Part shown: positions 16,491 through 25,343 of the stretch, in pieces | Numbering within the stretch: the first letter of the stretch is position 1 | Layout of the letters: each line of letters starts with the position of its first letter | Assembly: GCF_002367995.1 (NCBI RefSeq) | Contig: NZ_AP018207.1 | Span: 1,240,001-1,304,000, forward strand | DNA: 64,000 nt | Origin: Calothrix brevissima NIES-22 | GTDB lineage: Bacteria; Cyanobacteriota; Cyanobacteriia; Cyanobacteriales; Nostocaceae | Reading direction: 5' to 3' | Notes under the pieces: generated by a model | What the model saw: the letters and a program-made list of their open reading frames with translations, nothing else | The model's database searches: none | What the model was told of the DNA's origin: nothing | Position numbers and translations under genes: made by a program

Positions 16491-18488
16491 ATGAGCTATT
16501 GCCTCAATCCCGATTGCCAAAATCCGACTTTTAACCCAGAGGATACAAAATTTTGCCTAATTTGCGGTACTAATCTCCTATTGGATAATCGCTATCGAGC
16601 GACTAAGTTACTTGGTGCTGGCGGAATGGGGCGAAATTTCTTAGCGGTGGATGAACGTACCCCATCGAAAAAGCGCTGTGTAATTAAGCAGTTCTTCCCA
16701 GCAGTACAGATTGTTAATAACCCCACTGCATACCAAAAAGCGGTGGAACTGTTTAACCGGGAAGCTGCAACCTTAGATACACTGGGGGATAAGTCTAGTA
16801 AAATTCCGCGACTGTTAGCAAACATCGAACAAGACAAACGTTTGTATTTTGTCCAGGAATTTATCGACGGACAGAATTTACTTCAGGAGTTACAACAACA
16901 GGAAACTTATACTGAAGAGCAAATTTGGCAACTCTTGACAGAATTGCTACCAACTTTAAAGTTTATCCACGAGCATGATGTCATACACCGAGATATTAAA
17001 CCAGAGAATATCATGCGTCGGCGCGATCGCGAACTCATATTGATTGACTTTGGGATCTCTAAAGAACTTAGCGGTACTGTAATGTCTATTGGTACCACTG
17101 TGGGAACTGTAGGATATGCGCCACCAGAACAAATGACCTATGGCGAATCCTATTCAGCAAGTGATATTTATGCTTTAGGTGCAACTTGTATTCATCTGCT
17201 CACTGGTTCTTTTCCCAATTTACTTTACAATCCTCAACAGCAACGCTGGACATGGCGAGATGTGATGGCTGCACAAGGAAAAACTGTCAGTCATCAACTA
17301 GGGCAGATTTTAGATAAAATGCTGCAACAAGATATCCGCCAACGCTATCCAACAGCAGATGCAGTTTTAGCAGATTTACAAGTAAATCAAGTAAATCCCA
17401 CCATCACCGTAACCACACCAATCAATATAGAACCCTCACTTCCATCACCAAAAAACAATTACAAGTTCCTAGCAGGAATCGGGATTTTAATAACTCTAGT
17501 TCTGGGTGTTATCGGTTATAAGTTATTGCAACTTTCCACCCAACCACAATTAACAAATACTCCCCCATTACAAACTTCAAATTCTACTTCTCCTGCTACT
17601 GGCTCACTTACTACAGCAACCCAATATTATGAGCGCGGTAACGAACTACGTAAAGAAGGCAATAATGAAGGAGCCTTAGAACAATATAACAAAGCAATTG
17701 AGCTTGACCCTAAATATCTTGCTGCTTACAACAATCGCGGTAACGTCCGCGATGATTTAGGTGATAAAAAAGGCGCTATAGAAGACTATAATAAATCCCT
17801 TGACCTTAATCCTAAATATGCTCTTGCATACTACAATCGGGCAAGAATTCGCAATGACTTAGGCGAAAAGCAAAATGCTTTACAAGATTATAATCAATCA
17901 ATCGAGCTTGACCCAAAATATGGTTTTGCATATTACGGTCGGGGTCTAGTTTACAATGACTTAGGGGATAAACCAAGTGCGCTTAAAGATTATGATAAAG
18001 CCATTGAACTCAACCCCAAATATTCTGCTGCTTACTATGCCAGGGGTAATGTACGCGATGATTTAGGTGATAAAAAAGGTGCAATTTTAGATTATAATCA
18101 AGCCATTGAGCTTAATCCTGAATATACTTTCGCTTTTTATACTAGGGCTAATGTGCGTAATGACTTAGGCGATAAAAAAAGCGCTCTCCTAGACTACGAT
18201 AAAGCCCTGGAACTTAACCCTAAATATGTAGATGCATATAACAATCGCGGGATAGTCCGTGAGGACTTAGGAGATAACTCAGGCGCTTTCCAGGACTATA
18301 ACAAAGCGATTGAGCTTGATGATAAATATGCTAATGCTTACTACAATCGAGCTAATCTTTATAAAAAGTCAGGCGACAAACAAAATGCGATTAAAGATTA
18401 CAACTTAGCGGCTAGCCTCTATCAAGCACAGGGGAATACCAAATATTATCAATACTCTCTCGATCACATCAAAAAATTATCACAGTAA
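16491..18488 (+). CDS. zinc-ribbon Ser/Thr kinase with C-terminal TPR repeats
   Basis: A 665-residue eukaryote-like kinase. It begins with a cysteine cluster (CLNPDCQNP then FCLICG, residues ~4-26) as in cyanobacterial SpkB-like kinases. The kinase domain (~33-300) has the glycine loop LLGAGGMG, the lysine in CVIKQF, HRDIKPEN and LIDFGIS, so it should be active. One membrane helix (FLAGIGILITLVLGVIGYKLL, ~324-344) is followed by about eight TPR units of the form AYYNRGNVRxDLGDKxxAxxDYNKAIELxPKY (~377-645). The TPR domain would lie across the membrane from the kinase and may sense or bind a partner. It is not visibly part of an operon. Confidence 0.93.
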   Translation: MSYCLNPDCQNPTFNPEDTKFCLICGTNLLLDNRYRATKLLGAGGMGRNFLAVDERTPSKKRCVIKQFFPAVQIVNNPTAYQKAVELFNREAATLDTLGDKSSKIPRLLANIEQDKRLYFVQEFIDGQNLLQELQQQETYTEEQIWQLLTELLPTLKFIHEHDVIHRDIKPENIMRRRDRELILIDFGISKELSGTVMSIGTTVGTVGYAPPEQMTYGESYSASDIYALGATCIHLLTGSFPNLLYNPQQQRWTWRDVMAAQGKTVSHQLGQILDKMLQQDIRQRYPTADAVLADLQVNQVNPTITVTTPINIEPSLPSPKNNYKFLAGIGILITLVLGVIGYKLLQLSTQPQLTNTPPLQTSNSTSPATGSLTTATQYYERGNELRKEGNNEGALEQYNKAIELDPKYLAAYNNRGNVRDDLGDKKGAIEDYNKSLDLNPKYALAYYNRARIRNDLGEKQNALQDYNQSIELDPKYGFAYYGRGLVYNDLGDKPSALKDYDKAIELNPKYSAAYYARGNVRDDLGDKKGAILDYNQAIELNPEYTFAFYTRANVRNDLGDKKSALLDYDKALELNPKYVDAYNNRGIVREDLGDNSGAFQDYNKAIELDDKYANAYYNRANLYKKSGDKQNAIKDYNLAASLYQAQGNTKYYQYSLDHIKKLSQ

Positions 18489-18514
18489 CTTAAGTAAGTA
18501 TTACCAGTGACTAA

Positions 18515-18651
18515 TAGACTTCTTGCATAAATATTTTGGCTTTGTTGAGTATGAGTGTGAAAAGCTCACGCAAAGTCGCATTCTACGGATTCGTTCCCGC
18601 AGGGTAGGTGCAAAGAAGACGGAAAGAATAAAGACTTTTGCACGAAGTCTA
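18515..18651. mobile_element. MITE-like element with TAGACTTC ends
   Basis: The left end TAGACTTCTTGCATAAA is an imperfect inverted repeat of the right end (TTTTGCACGAAGTCTA). The 137-bp element lies between the kinase stop and the YeaQ gene and contains no open frame. It is followed by AATGACAAATGAC short tandem repeats (18655-18685). Confidence 0.6.
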
Positions 18652-18697
18652 ATAACAAATGACAAATGACAAATGACCAATGACTATTAAATTATTA

Positions 18698-18729
18698 ATA
18701 GCACCTACCTCTATTTAGGTAGGTGCTAT
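18698..18729. terminator. strong hairpin between convergent genes
   Basis: AGCACCTACCT pairs with AGGTAGGTGCT over a short loop. It is placed to end both the kinase transcript and the opposing YeaQ-like transcript. AT-rich runs follow on both sides. Confidence 0.7.
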
Positions 18730-18832
18730 ATCTTTCATATAATTCCAGGGATAAATAATATCTAAATATCTAGCTAACTAGACTCCCTGGGGGTTACTAA
18801 TAATTAATTCAGAATCTAAGGTTCTATGGTTT

Positions 18833-19105
18833 CTATGCAGCGCTGCTGCGGTTCAACAAGTTCCACAAGAAAACGGCGATAATTGCGCCAATAACCGCAA
18901 CTATGATACCAGGAATGCTGAGACTTGAAGCGGCTAATGCCAACCTTCCCGTAGTAAAGAATACAGCCAAACTACCGCCAATAAATGCACCGATGATTCC
19001 CAGTATGATAGTTCCAAGGACTCCACCACCTTGATGACCGGGATAAATAGCTTTTGCGATCGCACCAGCAATCAGTCCTAAAAGTAGCCAAGCAATAATG
19101 TTCAT
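18833..19105 (-). CDS. GlsB/YeaQ/YmgE family membrane protein
   Basis: A 90-residue protein with three hydrophobic segments and the family glycine signature: WLLLGLIAGAIAKAIYPGHQGGG (residues ~5-27), then GTIILGIIGAFIGGSL and IVAVIGAIIAVFLWNLL. The family is associated with stress response and is often called transglycosylase-associated, though the biochemical role is unknown. The ATG at 19105 is chosen because family members start MNIIAWLLLG; an upstream in-frame TTG would add eleven residues that do not fit. Confidence 0.88.
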   Translation of the reverse strand: MNIIAWLLLGLIAGAIAKAIYPGHQGGGVLGTIILGIIGAFIGGSLAVFFTTGRLALAASSLSIPGIIVAVIGAIIAVFLWNLLNRSSAA

Positions 19106-19138
19106 TGTTCTGATTGAATAACGTTTGTTTACCAACAA

Positions 19139-19603
19139 TCAAACATTAACAATTTTCCTACTAGTAACTAATCTGCCATTAGCCTTATTTAGCTATATAT
19201 CTAAAGAATCAGAACATCCTTTCTTTATCTTTTCTGTATCTCTACTATATCTTTCGATATAAGCCTTAAATTCACTAGAGAAAAATTTGAAGAAAAAGCT
19301 CCTAGTAGGTCTAAGACTAGGGGCTTATAAAATTATTGCTTGGTAATAGTAGTATATGTATTTATGGTTACGCCTCTCCTCTACTTTAAGAATTAAGCTC
19401 TTGTATTTCTAAAGTATTGTTAACCTGCTTTACTAGGGAATTTTAAATAAATATATCTTGACAGAAACTCTGACGAGCTATGGCTTCAGCATCAATACTA
19501 TAATTACTGAAATTGTAAAAAAATTAAATTAATGGCTCAATAATTTGCTAAACTCCAACCTTTGGAGAGCAAATAGTGCATTGGGAATGGGGAGATTGGT
19601 GAA
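19139..19603. other. 465-base gap with one hairpin
   Basis: The gap is AT-rich. The only structure noticed is a hairpin at about 19295-19329, with AAGCTCCTAGT against ACTAGGGGCTT. It may be a terminator for an unseen transcript or part of the leader of the DUF4336 gene. No gene is recognised: a 60-codon open frame here only overlaps the DUF4336 start in another frame. Confidence 0.5.
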
Positions 19604-20836
19604 GTGGCTCAAGAGGAACGGGTACGTAACAGCGAACAAATTAACTCCAAGGACTTTTCTTGGTTCTATTGGTTTACCTTGCCAATCTACCCATTTGGTA
19701 ATCGTCGGACAATCCGCAAAGAAGTAGTTAAAGATACAATCTGGACTTTTGACCAAATACAGGGAATTTTCTATGTAGTTGTGCCCATTCGTATGACTGT
19801 GGTAAAGCTAGAAGCTGGGGGACTTCTGGTATATGCTCCTGTTGCACCTACCGCCGAATGTATCCGGTTAGTAAATGAGTTGGTTGCAGAACATGGAGAA
19901 GTTAAGTATATTATTCTGCCAACTATCTCTGGATTAGAACATAAAGTTTTTGTCGGCCCCTTTGCCAGATGCTTTCCGCAAGCACAGGTGTTTGTTGCTC
20001 CCAGTCAGTGGAGTTTCCCTTTAAATTTACCACTGAGTTGGTTGGGGTTACCGACAAAAAGAACGCAAATACTCCCAGCAGATAGCCAAAAAGCACCTTT
20101 TGCTGATGAGTTTGATTATGCCATTCTCGGCCCGATTAATTTAGGCCCAGGAAAATTTGCAGAGGTGGCATTCTTCCACAAGCGATCGCACACTTTATTA
20201 CTTACAGATACTATACTATCTGTACCTGAAGAACCACCTGCGATCGTCCAATTAGATCCCTATCCTTTACTCTTCCATGCTAAGGAGAGCGCCGGCGATA
20301 TTGTTGTCGATAATCAAGCTAACCGTCGTCAAGGTTGGCAACGGATATCATTATTTGCTTTATACTTTCAACCAAGCGTACTGGATGTCATTAGCTTTGC
20401 TCAAACATTGCGCGATGCCATAAAAGCCCCAGAACGTTCTCAAAAAGCTTATTTTGGCTTATATCCCTTTAAATGGCAGTCAGATTGGCAACGCTCATTT
20501 GCTGCTTTACGTGGTGATGGTAGGTTATTTGTAGCGCCTATATTACAGACACTCATTCTCAACCGCGCACCCAAAGAAACGATTAATTGGGCGAATAAAG
20601 TCGCAAGTTGGAATTTTCACTGGATTATTCCCTGTCACTTCGATTCACCCATCAAGGCAGAGCCATATCAGTTCCGTCAAGCATTTTCTTTCTTAGAACA
20701 GCAACCAGCTGTCAGTGCAGGCTTATTTAACAGTAATAGTTACCCTTTACCTCAAGAAGATTTTAAAGTACTTCAGGAGATTGATATTAATCTCAACAAG
20801 TTGAAAATTGTTCCTCCACCACAAGATAAGGTGTAA
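19604..20836 (+). CDS. DUF4336 protein (metallo-beta-lactamase-like fold)
   Basis: A 410-residue protein starting with GTG at 19604. Family traits are the N-terminal FSWFYWFTLPIYPFGNRRTIRKEV block, then MTVVKLEAGGLLVYAPVAPTAECIRLVNELVAEHG and the strand YIILPTISGLEHKVFVGPFARCFP. The order of strands recalls a metallo-beta-lactamase fold, but the canonical HxHxDH motif is absent, with SGLEHK at that place. The family is found in cyanobacteria and plants; its function is unknown. No membrane helix or signal peptide is visible. Confidence 0.8.
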   Translation: MAQEERVRNSEQINSKDFSWFYWFTLPIYPFGNRRTIRKEVVKDTIWTFDQIQGIFYVVVPIRMTVVKLEAGGLLVYAPVAPTAECIRLVNELVAEHGEVKYIILPTISGLEHKVFVGPFARCFPQAQVFVAPSQWSFPLNLPLSWLGLPTKRTQILPADSQKAPFADEFDYAILGPINLGPGKFAEVAFFHKRSHTLLLTDTILSVPEEPPAIVQLDPYPLLFHAKESAGDIVVDNQANRRQGWQRISLFALYFQPSVLDVISFAQTLRDAIKAPERSQKAYFGLYPFKWQSDWQRSFAALRGDGRLFVAPILQTLILNRAPKETINWANKVASWNFHWIIPCHFDSPIKAEPYQFRQAFSFLEQQPAVSAGLFNSNSYPLPQEDFKVLQEIDINLNKLKIVPPPQDKV

Positions 20837-21671
20837 AAATAACTACCTGCACTTTGCTGATATTTATCTGAATTCTCTGCAAAAATTATGAGCGATAAAT
20901 TATTTTTGTATCGGAGTGAGTAATTTTCTGGGAAATTTTGTCAGCATCCTTACTCTATCCTCTAAATTCCCTCAGAACACTATATTGCTGCTTGAGCATC
21001 TTCGCCAAACGTCTCTAGGATATTCCTGACAGGAAATAGCCTGAAATCGAGGACTTATTAAATAATCAACTAGTGATTATATAGTCATGTTTATCTGAAA
21101 TGTTTACTTATCATTCATGAAGACAAGCACAATTATAATTTTCCATATATTTGATAAATTGGCATAAATTTTATTTTTGATAAATTAAATAAATGAATCA
21201 TTTTTTGAGTAGCCGAACTGATGGAAAATGCCTATAATAGCTAGCATTTTCCACCAATAGCTCAGGCTGTAAGAAGATTTCCCAATTTCCCCGTCAGCCA
21301 GTATTTCAAAAAATTAATAATTATTTAATTTTATGAGAGTGAAGCGTCTTCTGGATTATGGATTTATTGATATGTAGTGAGTATATAAGGAGCGCAATTT
21401 ACAGATAATTATGCTGATGTAACACAGTTAAACCATATATATATATTCGTAAATTTTCTAATATTAATAGCCGCCGATGTGAGTTATTAATAAAATCTAT
21501 CTATAGACTGATGAAAATCGGAACATTCATATTAGCAAGCAGGTCAAAGTTTTCCTGTTGAGACTGTATTGAATTTGCAGAATATGCACAAGCTCGCTTT
21601 GTGCCTTGAAGTCCTATAAATGGGATTTCATTCTAACTCAAACTAGCAGCAAAATATAGGTATGTATACTC
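20837..21671. other. 835-base gap upstream of the GH65 fusion gene
   Basis: No coding sequence, known RNA or repeat family is recognised in this AT-rich stretch. A short palindrome TTCCTGACAGGAA lies at 21023-21035. The length suggests a long leader or multiple promoters for the phosphorylase gene, but no promoter element is certain. Confidence 0.5.
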
Positions 21672-24614
21672 ATGGTCAATTTATCAGTTCGCAATTCTCA
21701 CAACAATCAAGCACTGAATGAAGCTACAGACTGGAACGTTATTGAAACAGAATTCAATCCCGCGCAGCTACACCACAAAGAAACCGTTTTTACCCTGAGT
21801 AATGGTTACTTGGGAACGCGGGGTAGTTTTGAAGAAGGATATCCACAAGATTCAGCCGCCACACTTATACATGGGTTATATGACAAAGTAGCGATCGCCT
21901 ATACTGAACTAGTGAACTGTCCAAGCTGGTTGCCATTAACGATCAAAGTGGCAGGCGATCGCTTTACAATGGACAGTGGCGAAATCATCTACTACGAACG
22001 GCGGCTTGACTTACGTTTAGGCATACTCAGCCGCGATGTGCGTTGGCGTTCTCCCCAAGGACATACATTAGATTTTCATTTTGAGCGCTTCGCTAGTTTA
22101 GCAGATCGACATGTATTAGCAATTCGCGCTCAGGTAACATCTTTAGACTTTGAAGGCGAAGTTTCCTTTGAAACCAGTTTCGATCCCACACCCCAAACCC
22201 AAGGCGTACCCCATTGGAAAACCCTCAATCAAGGTGGTTTAGAGCGGATTATTTGGCTGTATAACCAAACTATCCATTCCGAAATTCAGTTAGGGATGGC
22301 AGCTAAATTGGTAGTGGAAGGTGAAAATGCACCACCAATTAATTTAGCAAATGCTGATACTGCTCCCACCCTCACCACAACTTTCCACGTCGTACCCGGA
22401 AAAAGTGTGAGTGTAGAAAAAATTATTACCCTATTTACCTCACGAGAAATTGAAACTCCCATCGCCGCAGCGCTGCAAAGATTAGCCGACGAACCGCGTT
22501 ATTCAACCTTGCTAGCCGCTCACATTGCCGCTTGGGAACAGGTATGGCAAGACAGTGACATTATAATAGAAGGCGATCGCCAAGCCCAGTTAAGTGTCCG
22601 TTACAACTTATTTCAATTATTAGCTGTAGCACCGCGTCAAGATGACCATGTAAGTATTCCGCCTAAAACCCTTTCTGGTTTTGCTTATCGCGGACATATA
22701 TTTTGGGATACAGAAATTTTTATACTTCCCTTCCTCACCTTAACTCAACCAGCTTTAGCGCGAAACTTGCTCACCTATCGCTACCACACCTTACCAGGAG
22801 CTAGACGCAAAGCTCAAGAAGCAGGTTATCAAGGAGCCATGTTTGCTTGGGAAAGTGCGGATACTGGTGATGAAGTTACACCCCGTTGGGTTCCCCATGC
22901 TAGCGGTAACGGCGAACTCGTGAGAATTTGGTGCGGTGATATTGAAGTTCATATCAACACCGATGTTGCTTATGCTGCTTGGCATTATTGGCAAACTACA
23001 GGCGATGACGATTGGATGCGAGATTATGGTGCAGAAATTATTTTAGATACCGCAGTTTTCTGGCAAAGTCGCGCAATTTGGAATGCAGAGCGGCAAAGCT
23101 ACGATATTTTAGACGTAATTGGCCCCGATGAAAACCACGATCGCGTCAATAATAATGCCTTCACCAATGTCATGGTACAGTGGCACTTACAATCAGCTTT
23201 GGCGCTTTGGGACTGGCTCAAGCAAGCCTATCCGGAAAAATCTAGTCAATTAGCCCAACAACTCAAGTTAACCATAGAGCGTCTGCATCAATGGACGGAA
23301 ATTCAAGAACTTCTATATGTAAATCAAGACGAAGTTACTGGTTTAATTGAGCAGTTTGAAGGCTTTTTCCAGCTAGAAGATGTAAATCTGGCAGATTATG
23401 AACCCCGAACTCAATCTTTACAAGGTTTATTGGGAATCGAGGCGACAAATCAAAAGCAGATTCTCAAACAGCCAGATGTATTAATGCTGCTGTATTTACT
23501 TCGAGAGCGTTACGACTACAAAACCTTAGCGATTAACTGGGATTATTACAGCAAACGCACCGACCATAGCTATGGTTCATCTCTCGGCCCCGCTATCCAT
23601 GCTATCTTAGCCTGCGATTTAAACCAACCCACCCACGCTTATACACATTTTCTCCGTTCAGCCTTGGTAGACTTAGAAGATGTAAGGCGTAATGCAGCTG
23701 AAGGAATTCACGCCGCCAGTGCTGGAGGTGTATGGCAAGCCGTGGTATTTGGGTTTGGCGGCATTCGCATGACAAAATTAGGCCCTGTCGCCTGTCCTAA
23801 TTTGCCTCCAACTTGGGAACGTTTGAAATTCCGGCTGCAATGGCGCAACGAGTGGTATGACTTCGATTTGCGACAAAATACAGACATGGAAATTGACAAT
23901 CCGCCAGCAGATGTCAATCTGCAACCCGCACACCCCCAAATTAAAGGTGTCATCTTTGACTTAGATGGAGTGTTAACCGATACATCTGAGTTGCACTATT
24001 TAGGGTGGAAGCGAGTAGCCGACGAAGAAGGCATTCCTTTTGATCGAGAAGCCAACGATGCTATCAGAGGATTACCCAGACGAGAAACCCTAATGCAAAT
24101 TTTAGGCGATCGCACCGCCACAGAAGCGCAAATTCAAGACATGATGGAGCGCAAAAACAGCTACTTCCTCGAATTAATCGAGAAAATTACCGCAGATGAT
24201 TTACTCCCTGGAGTCGCCAATCTCCTGCAAGAACTGCGGAATGTCGGCATTAAAATCGCTTTAGGTTCATCTAGTAAAAATGCTCAGACAGTAATTCACC
24301 GCTTAGGCGTTAAAGATAAATTTGATGCCATAGCCGATGGTTACAGCGTCACCCAACCCAAACCCGCACCAGACTTATTCTTATTTGCCGCGCAACAAAT
24401 TGGCATTTCTCCATCACATTGTATTGTCATCGAAGATGCGATCGCCGGAGTAGAAGCCGCCAAAGCCGCAGGTATGTGGTCTGTAGGACTAGGGCCAGTC
24501 GAGCGATTAGGTAAAGCTAATGTTGTATTACCCAGTTTAGACAGAGTAACTTGGTCAGACCTACACCAGCGCATAGCCAACAGCCAAGAACTAGCTGTCT
24601 TAAGTAGAAGCTAA
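21672..24614 (+). CDS. GH65 disaccharide phosphorylase fused to beta-phosphoglucomutase
   Basis: A 980-residue bifunctional enzyme. Residues ~20-280 are the GH65 N-terminal beta-sandwich (ETVFTLSNGYLGTRGSFEEG). Residues ~320-690 form the (alpha/alpha)6 barrel with FWDTEIFILPF and VIGPDENHDRVNNNAFTN, where the Glu is the expected general acid, and a C-terminal cap follows. Residues ~755-970 are a HAD-type beta-phosphoglucomutase (VIFDLDGVLTDTSELHYLGW, LGSSSKNAQTVIHRLGV, CIVIEDAIAGVEAAKAAGM). The GH65 half would split trehalose, maltose or kojibiose with phosphate into beta-glucose-1-phosphate and glucose, and the second half would convert the product to glucose-6-phosphate. The exact disaccharide cannot be read from the sequence. 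Confidence 0.93.
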   Translation: MVNLSVRNSHNNQALNEATDWNVIETEFNPAQLHHKETVFTLSNGYLGTRGSFEEGYPQDSAATLIHGLYDKVAIAYTELVNCPSWLPLTIKVAGDRFTMDSGEIIYYERRLDLRLGILSRDVRWRSPQGHTLDFHFERFASLADRHVLAIRAQVTSLDFEGEVSFETSFDPTPQTQGVPHWKTLNQGGLERIIWLYNQTIHSEIQLGMAAKLVVEGENAPPINLANADTAPTLTTTFHVVPGKSVSVEKIITLFTSREIETPIAAALQRLADEPRYSTLLAAHIAAWEQVWQDSDIIIEGDRQAQLSVRYNLFQLLAVAPRQDDHVSIPPKTLSGFAYRGHIFWDTEIFILPFLTLTQPALARNLLTYRYHTLPGARRKAQEAGYQGAMFAWESADTGDEVTPRWVPHASGNGELVRIWCGDIEVHINTDVAYAAWHYWQTTGDDDWMRDYGAEIILDTAVFWQSRAIWNAERQSYDILDVIGPDENHDRVNNNAFTNVMVQWHLQSALALWDWLKQAYPEKSSQLAQQLKLTIERLHQWTEIQELLYVNQDEVTGLIEQFEGFFQLEDVNLADYEPRTQSLQGLLGIEATNQKQILKQPDVLMLLYLLRERYDYKTLAINWDYYSKRTDHSYGSSLGPAIHAILACDLNQPTHAYTHFLRSALVDLEDVRRNAAEGIHAASAGGVWQAVVFGFGGIRMTKLGPVACPNLPPTWERLKFRLQWRNEWYDFDLRQNTDMEIDNPPADVNLQPAHPQIKGVIFDLDGVLTDTSELHYLGWKRVADEEGIPFDREANDAIRGLPRRETLMQILGDRTATEAQIQDMMERKNSYFLELIEKITADDLLPGVANLLQELRNVGIKIALGSSSKNAQTVIHRLGVKDKFDAIADGYSVTQPKPAPDLFLFAAQQIGISPSHCIVIEDAIAGVEAAKAAGMWSVGLGPVERLGKANVVLPSLDRVTWSDLHQRIANSQELAVLSRS

Positions 24615-24642
24615 GATTGAAAGATTCGCTTTTCTCCAATTT

Positions 24643-24672
24643 TCCCATCCTGTATCAGGGTGGGATTTTTTT
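24643..24672 (+). terminator. rho-independent terminator after the GH65 fusion
   Basis: TCCCATCCTG pairs with CAGGGTGGGA, with the spacing of a short loop, and is followed by seven T residues. It lies about 30 bases after the stop codon. Confidence 0.8.
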
Positions 24673-24677
24673 ATTTT

Positions 24678-24785
24678 TGGAAATACAGGAAGACAAGGAG
24701 GACAAGGGGGACAACGAAGACAAGGGAAGGGGGACAACGAAGACAAATGACCATTGACCATTGACTATTGACTATTGACCCATGC
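24678..24785. repeat. short tandem repeats GGACAAGG and TTGACCA/TTGACTA
   Basis: GACAAGGAGGACAAGGGG-type units (24691-24745) run into ATTGACCATTGACTATTGAC heptamers (24751-24780). These are dispersed short tandem repeats of the type known in filamentous cyanobacteria. Confidence 0.75.
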
Positions 24786-24897
24786 CCTATTATTAACAAA
24801 TGTAACAATATTGCCATCAAAACGTTTTACCGTCTTGACAAGCCAGAAGAGAGCCGATAACGTAATATACATACCCGGGTAAGGCCGTTAAAGAAAT

Positions 24898-25251
24898 ATG
24901 CAAACGCAAACTAAGCAAAAAGTTACTTTGTATCTATCGCCTGAATTGCACAGGAGGCTGAAAATTCGTTCAGCAGTTGATTCTGAACCCATGTCAGATC
25001 TGGCAGAACGCGCATTATTTTTCTACCTTTCTAATTCAGAATTAGTAGAAGAAATAGAAGCTTCTGTATATGGCAGAACTCATAGAGTATATTCCTGCCC
25101 CGAATGTGCAAGTTCATTGGTATTAAGAGAAGGGGAACTAATTACCTTAAATAATCAACCAGGGGTAATTGGTCAAGATGATATTTCCATTGATGAAATG
25201 GATAAAGAAAAAACCCATCTTCTGGGTGAGGAAGAACTAGTTCCTTGTTAG
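24898..25251 (+). CDS. ribbon-helix-helix (CopG-like) protein with zinc-knuckle-like end
   Basis: A 117-residue protein. Residues 8-50 (KVTLYLSPELHRRLKIRSAVDSEPMSDLAERALFFYL) have the beta-strand, helix, helix pattern of ribbon-helix-helix DNA-binding proteins. A CPEC pair at ~64-67 and an acidic tail follow, ending in EELVPC. Proteins of this shape commonly precede the Ycf46-like ATPase gene in cyanobacteria, as they do here 92 bases upstream, so joint expression or regulation is plausible. It could be an autoregulator; the DNA target is unknown. Confidence 0.7.
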   Translation: MQTQTKQKVTLYLSPELHRRLKIRSAVDSEPMSDLAERALFFYLSNSELVEEIEASVYGRTHRVYSCPECASSLVLREGELITLNNQPGVIGQDDISIDEMDKEKTHLLGEEELVPC

Positions 25252-25343
25252 CTATGAATTATGAAGAATTAAATTCATAATTCTATTTTCATCACCAGCA
25301 AAACGATGTCTGTACTGTACTAAGGTCTCAAGTAGGTCGATGT

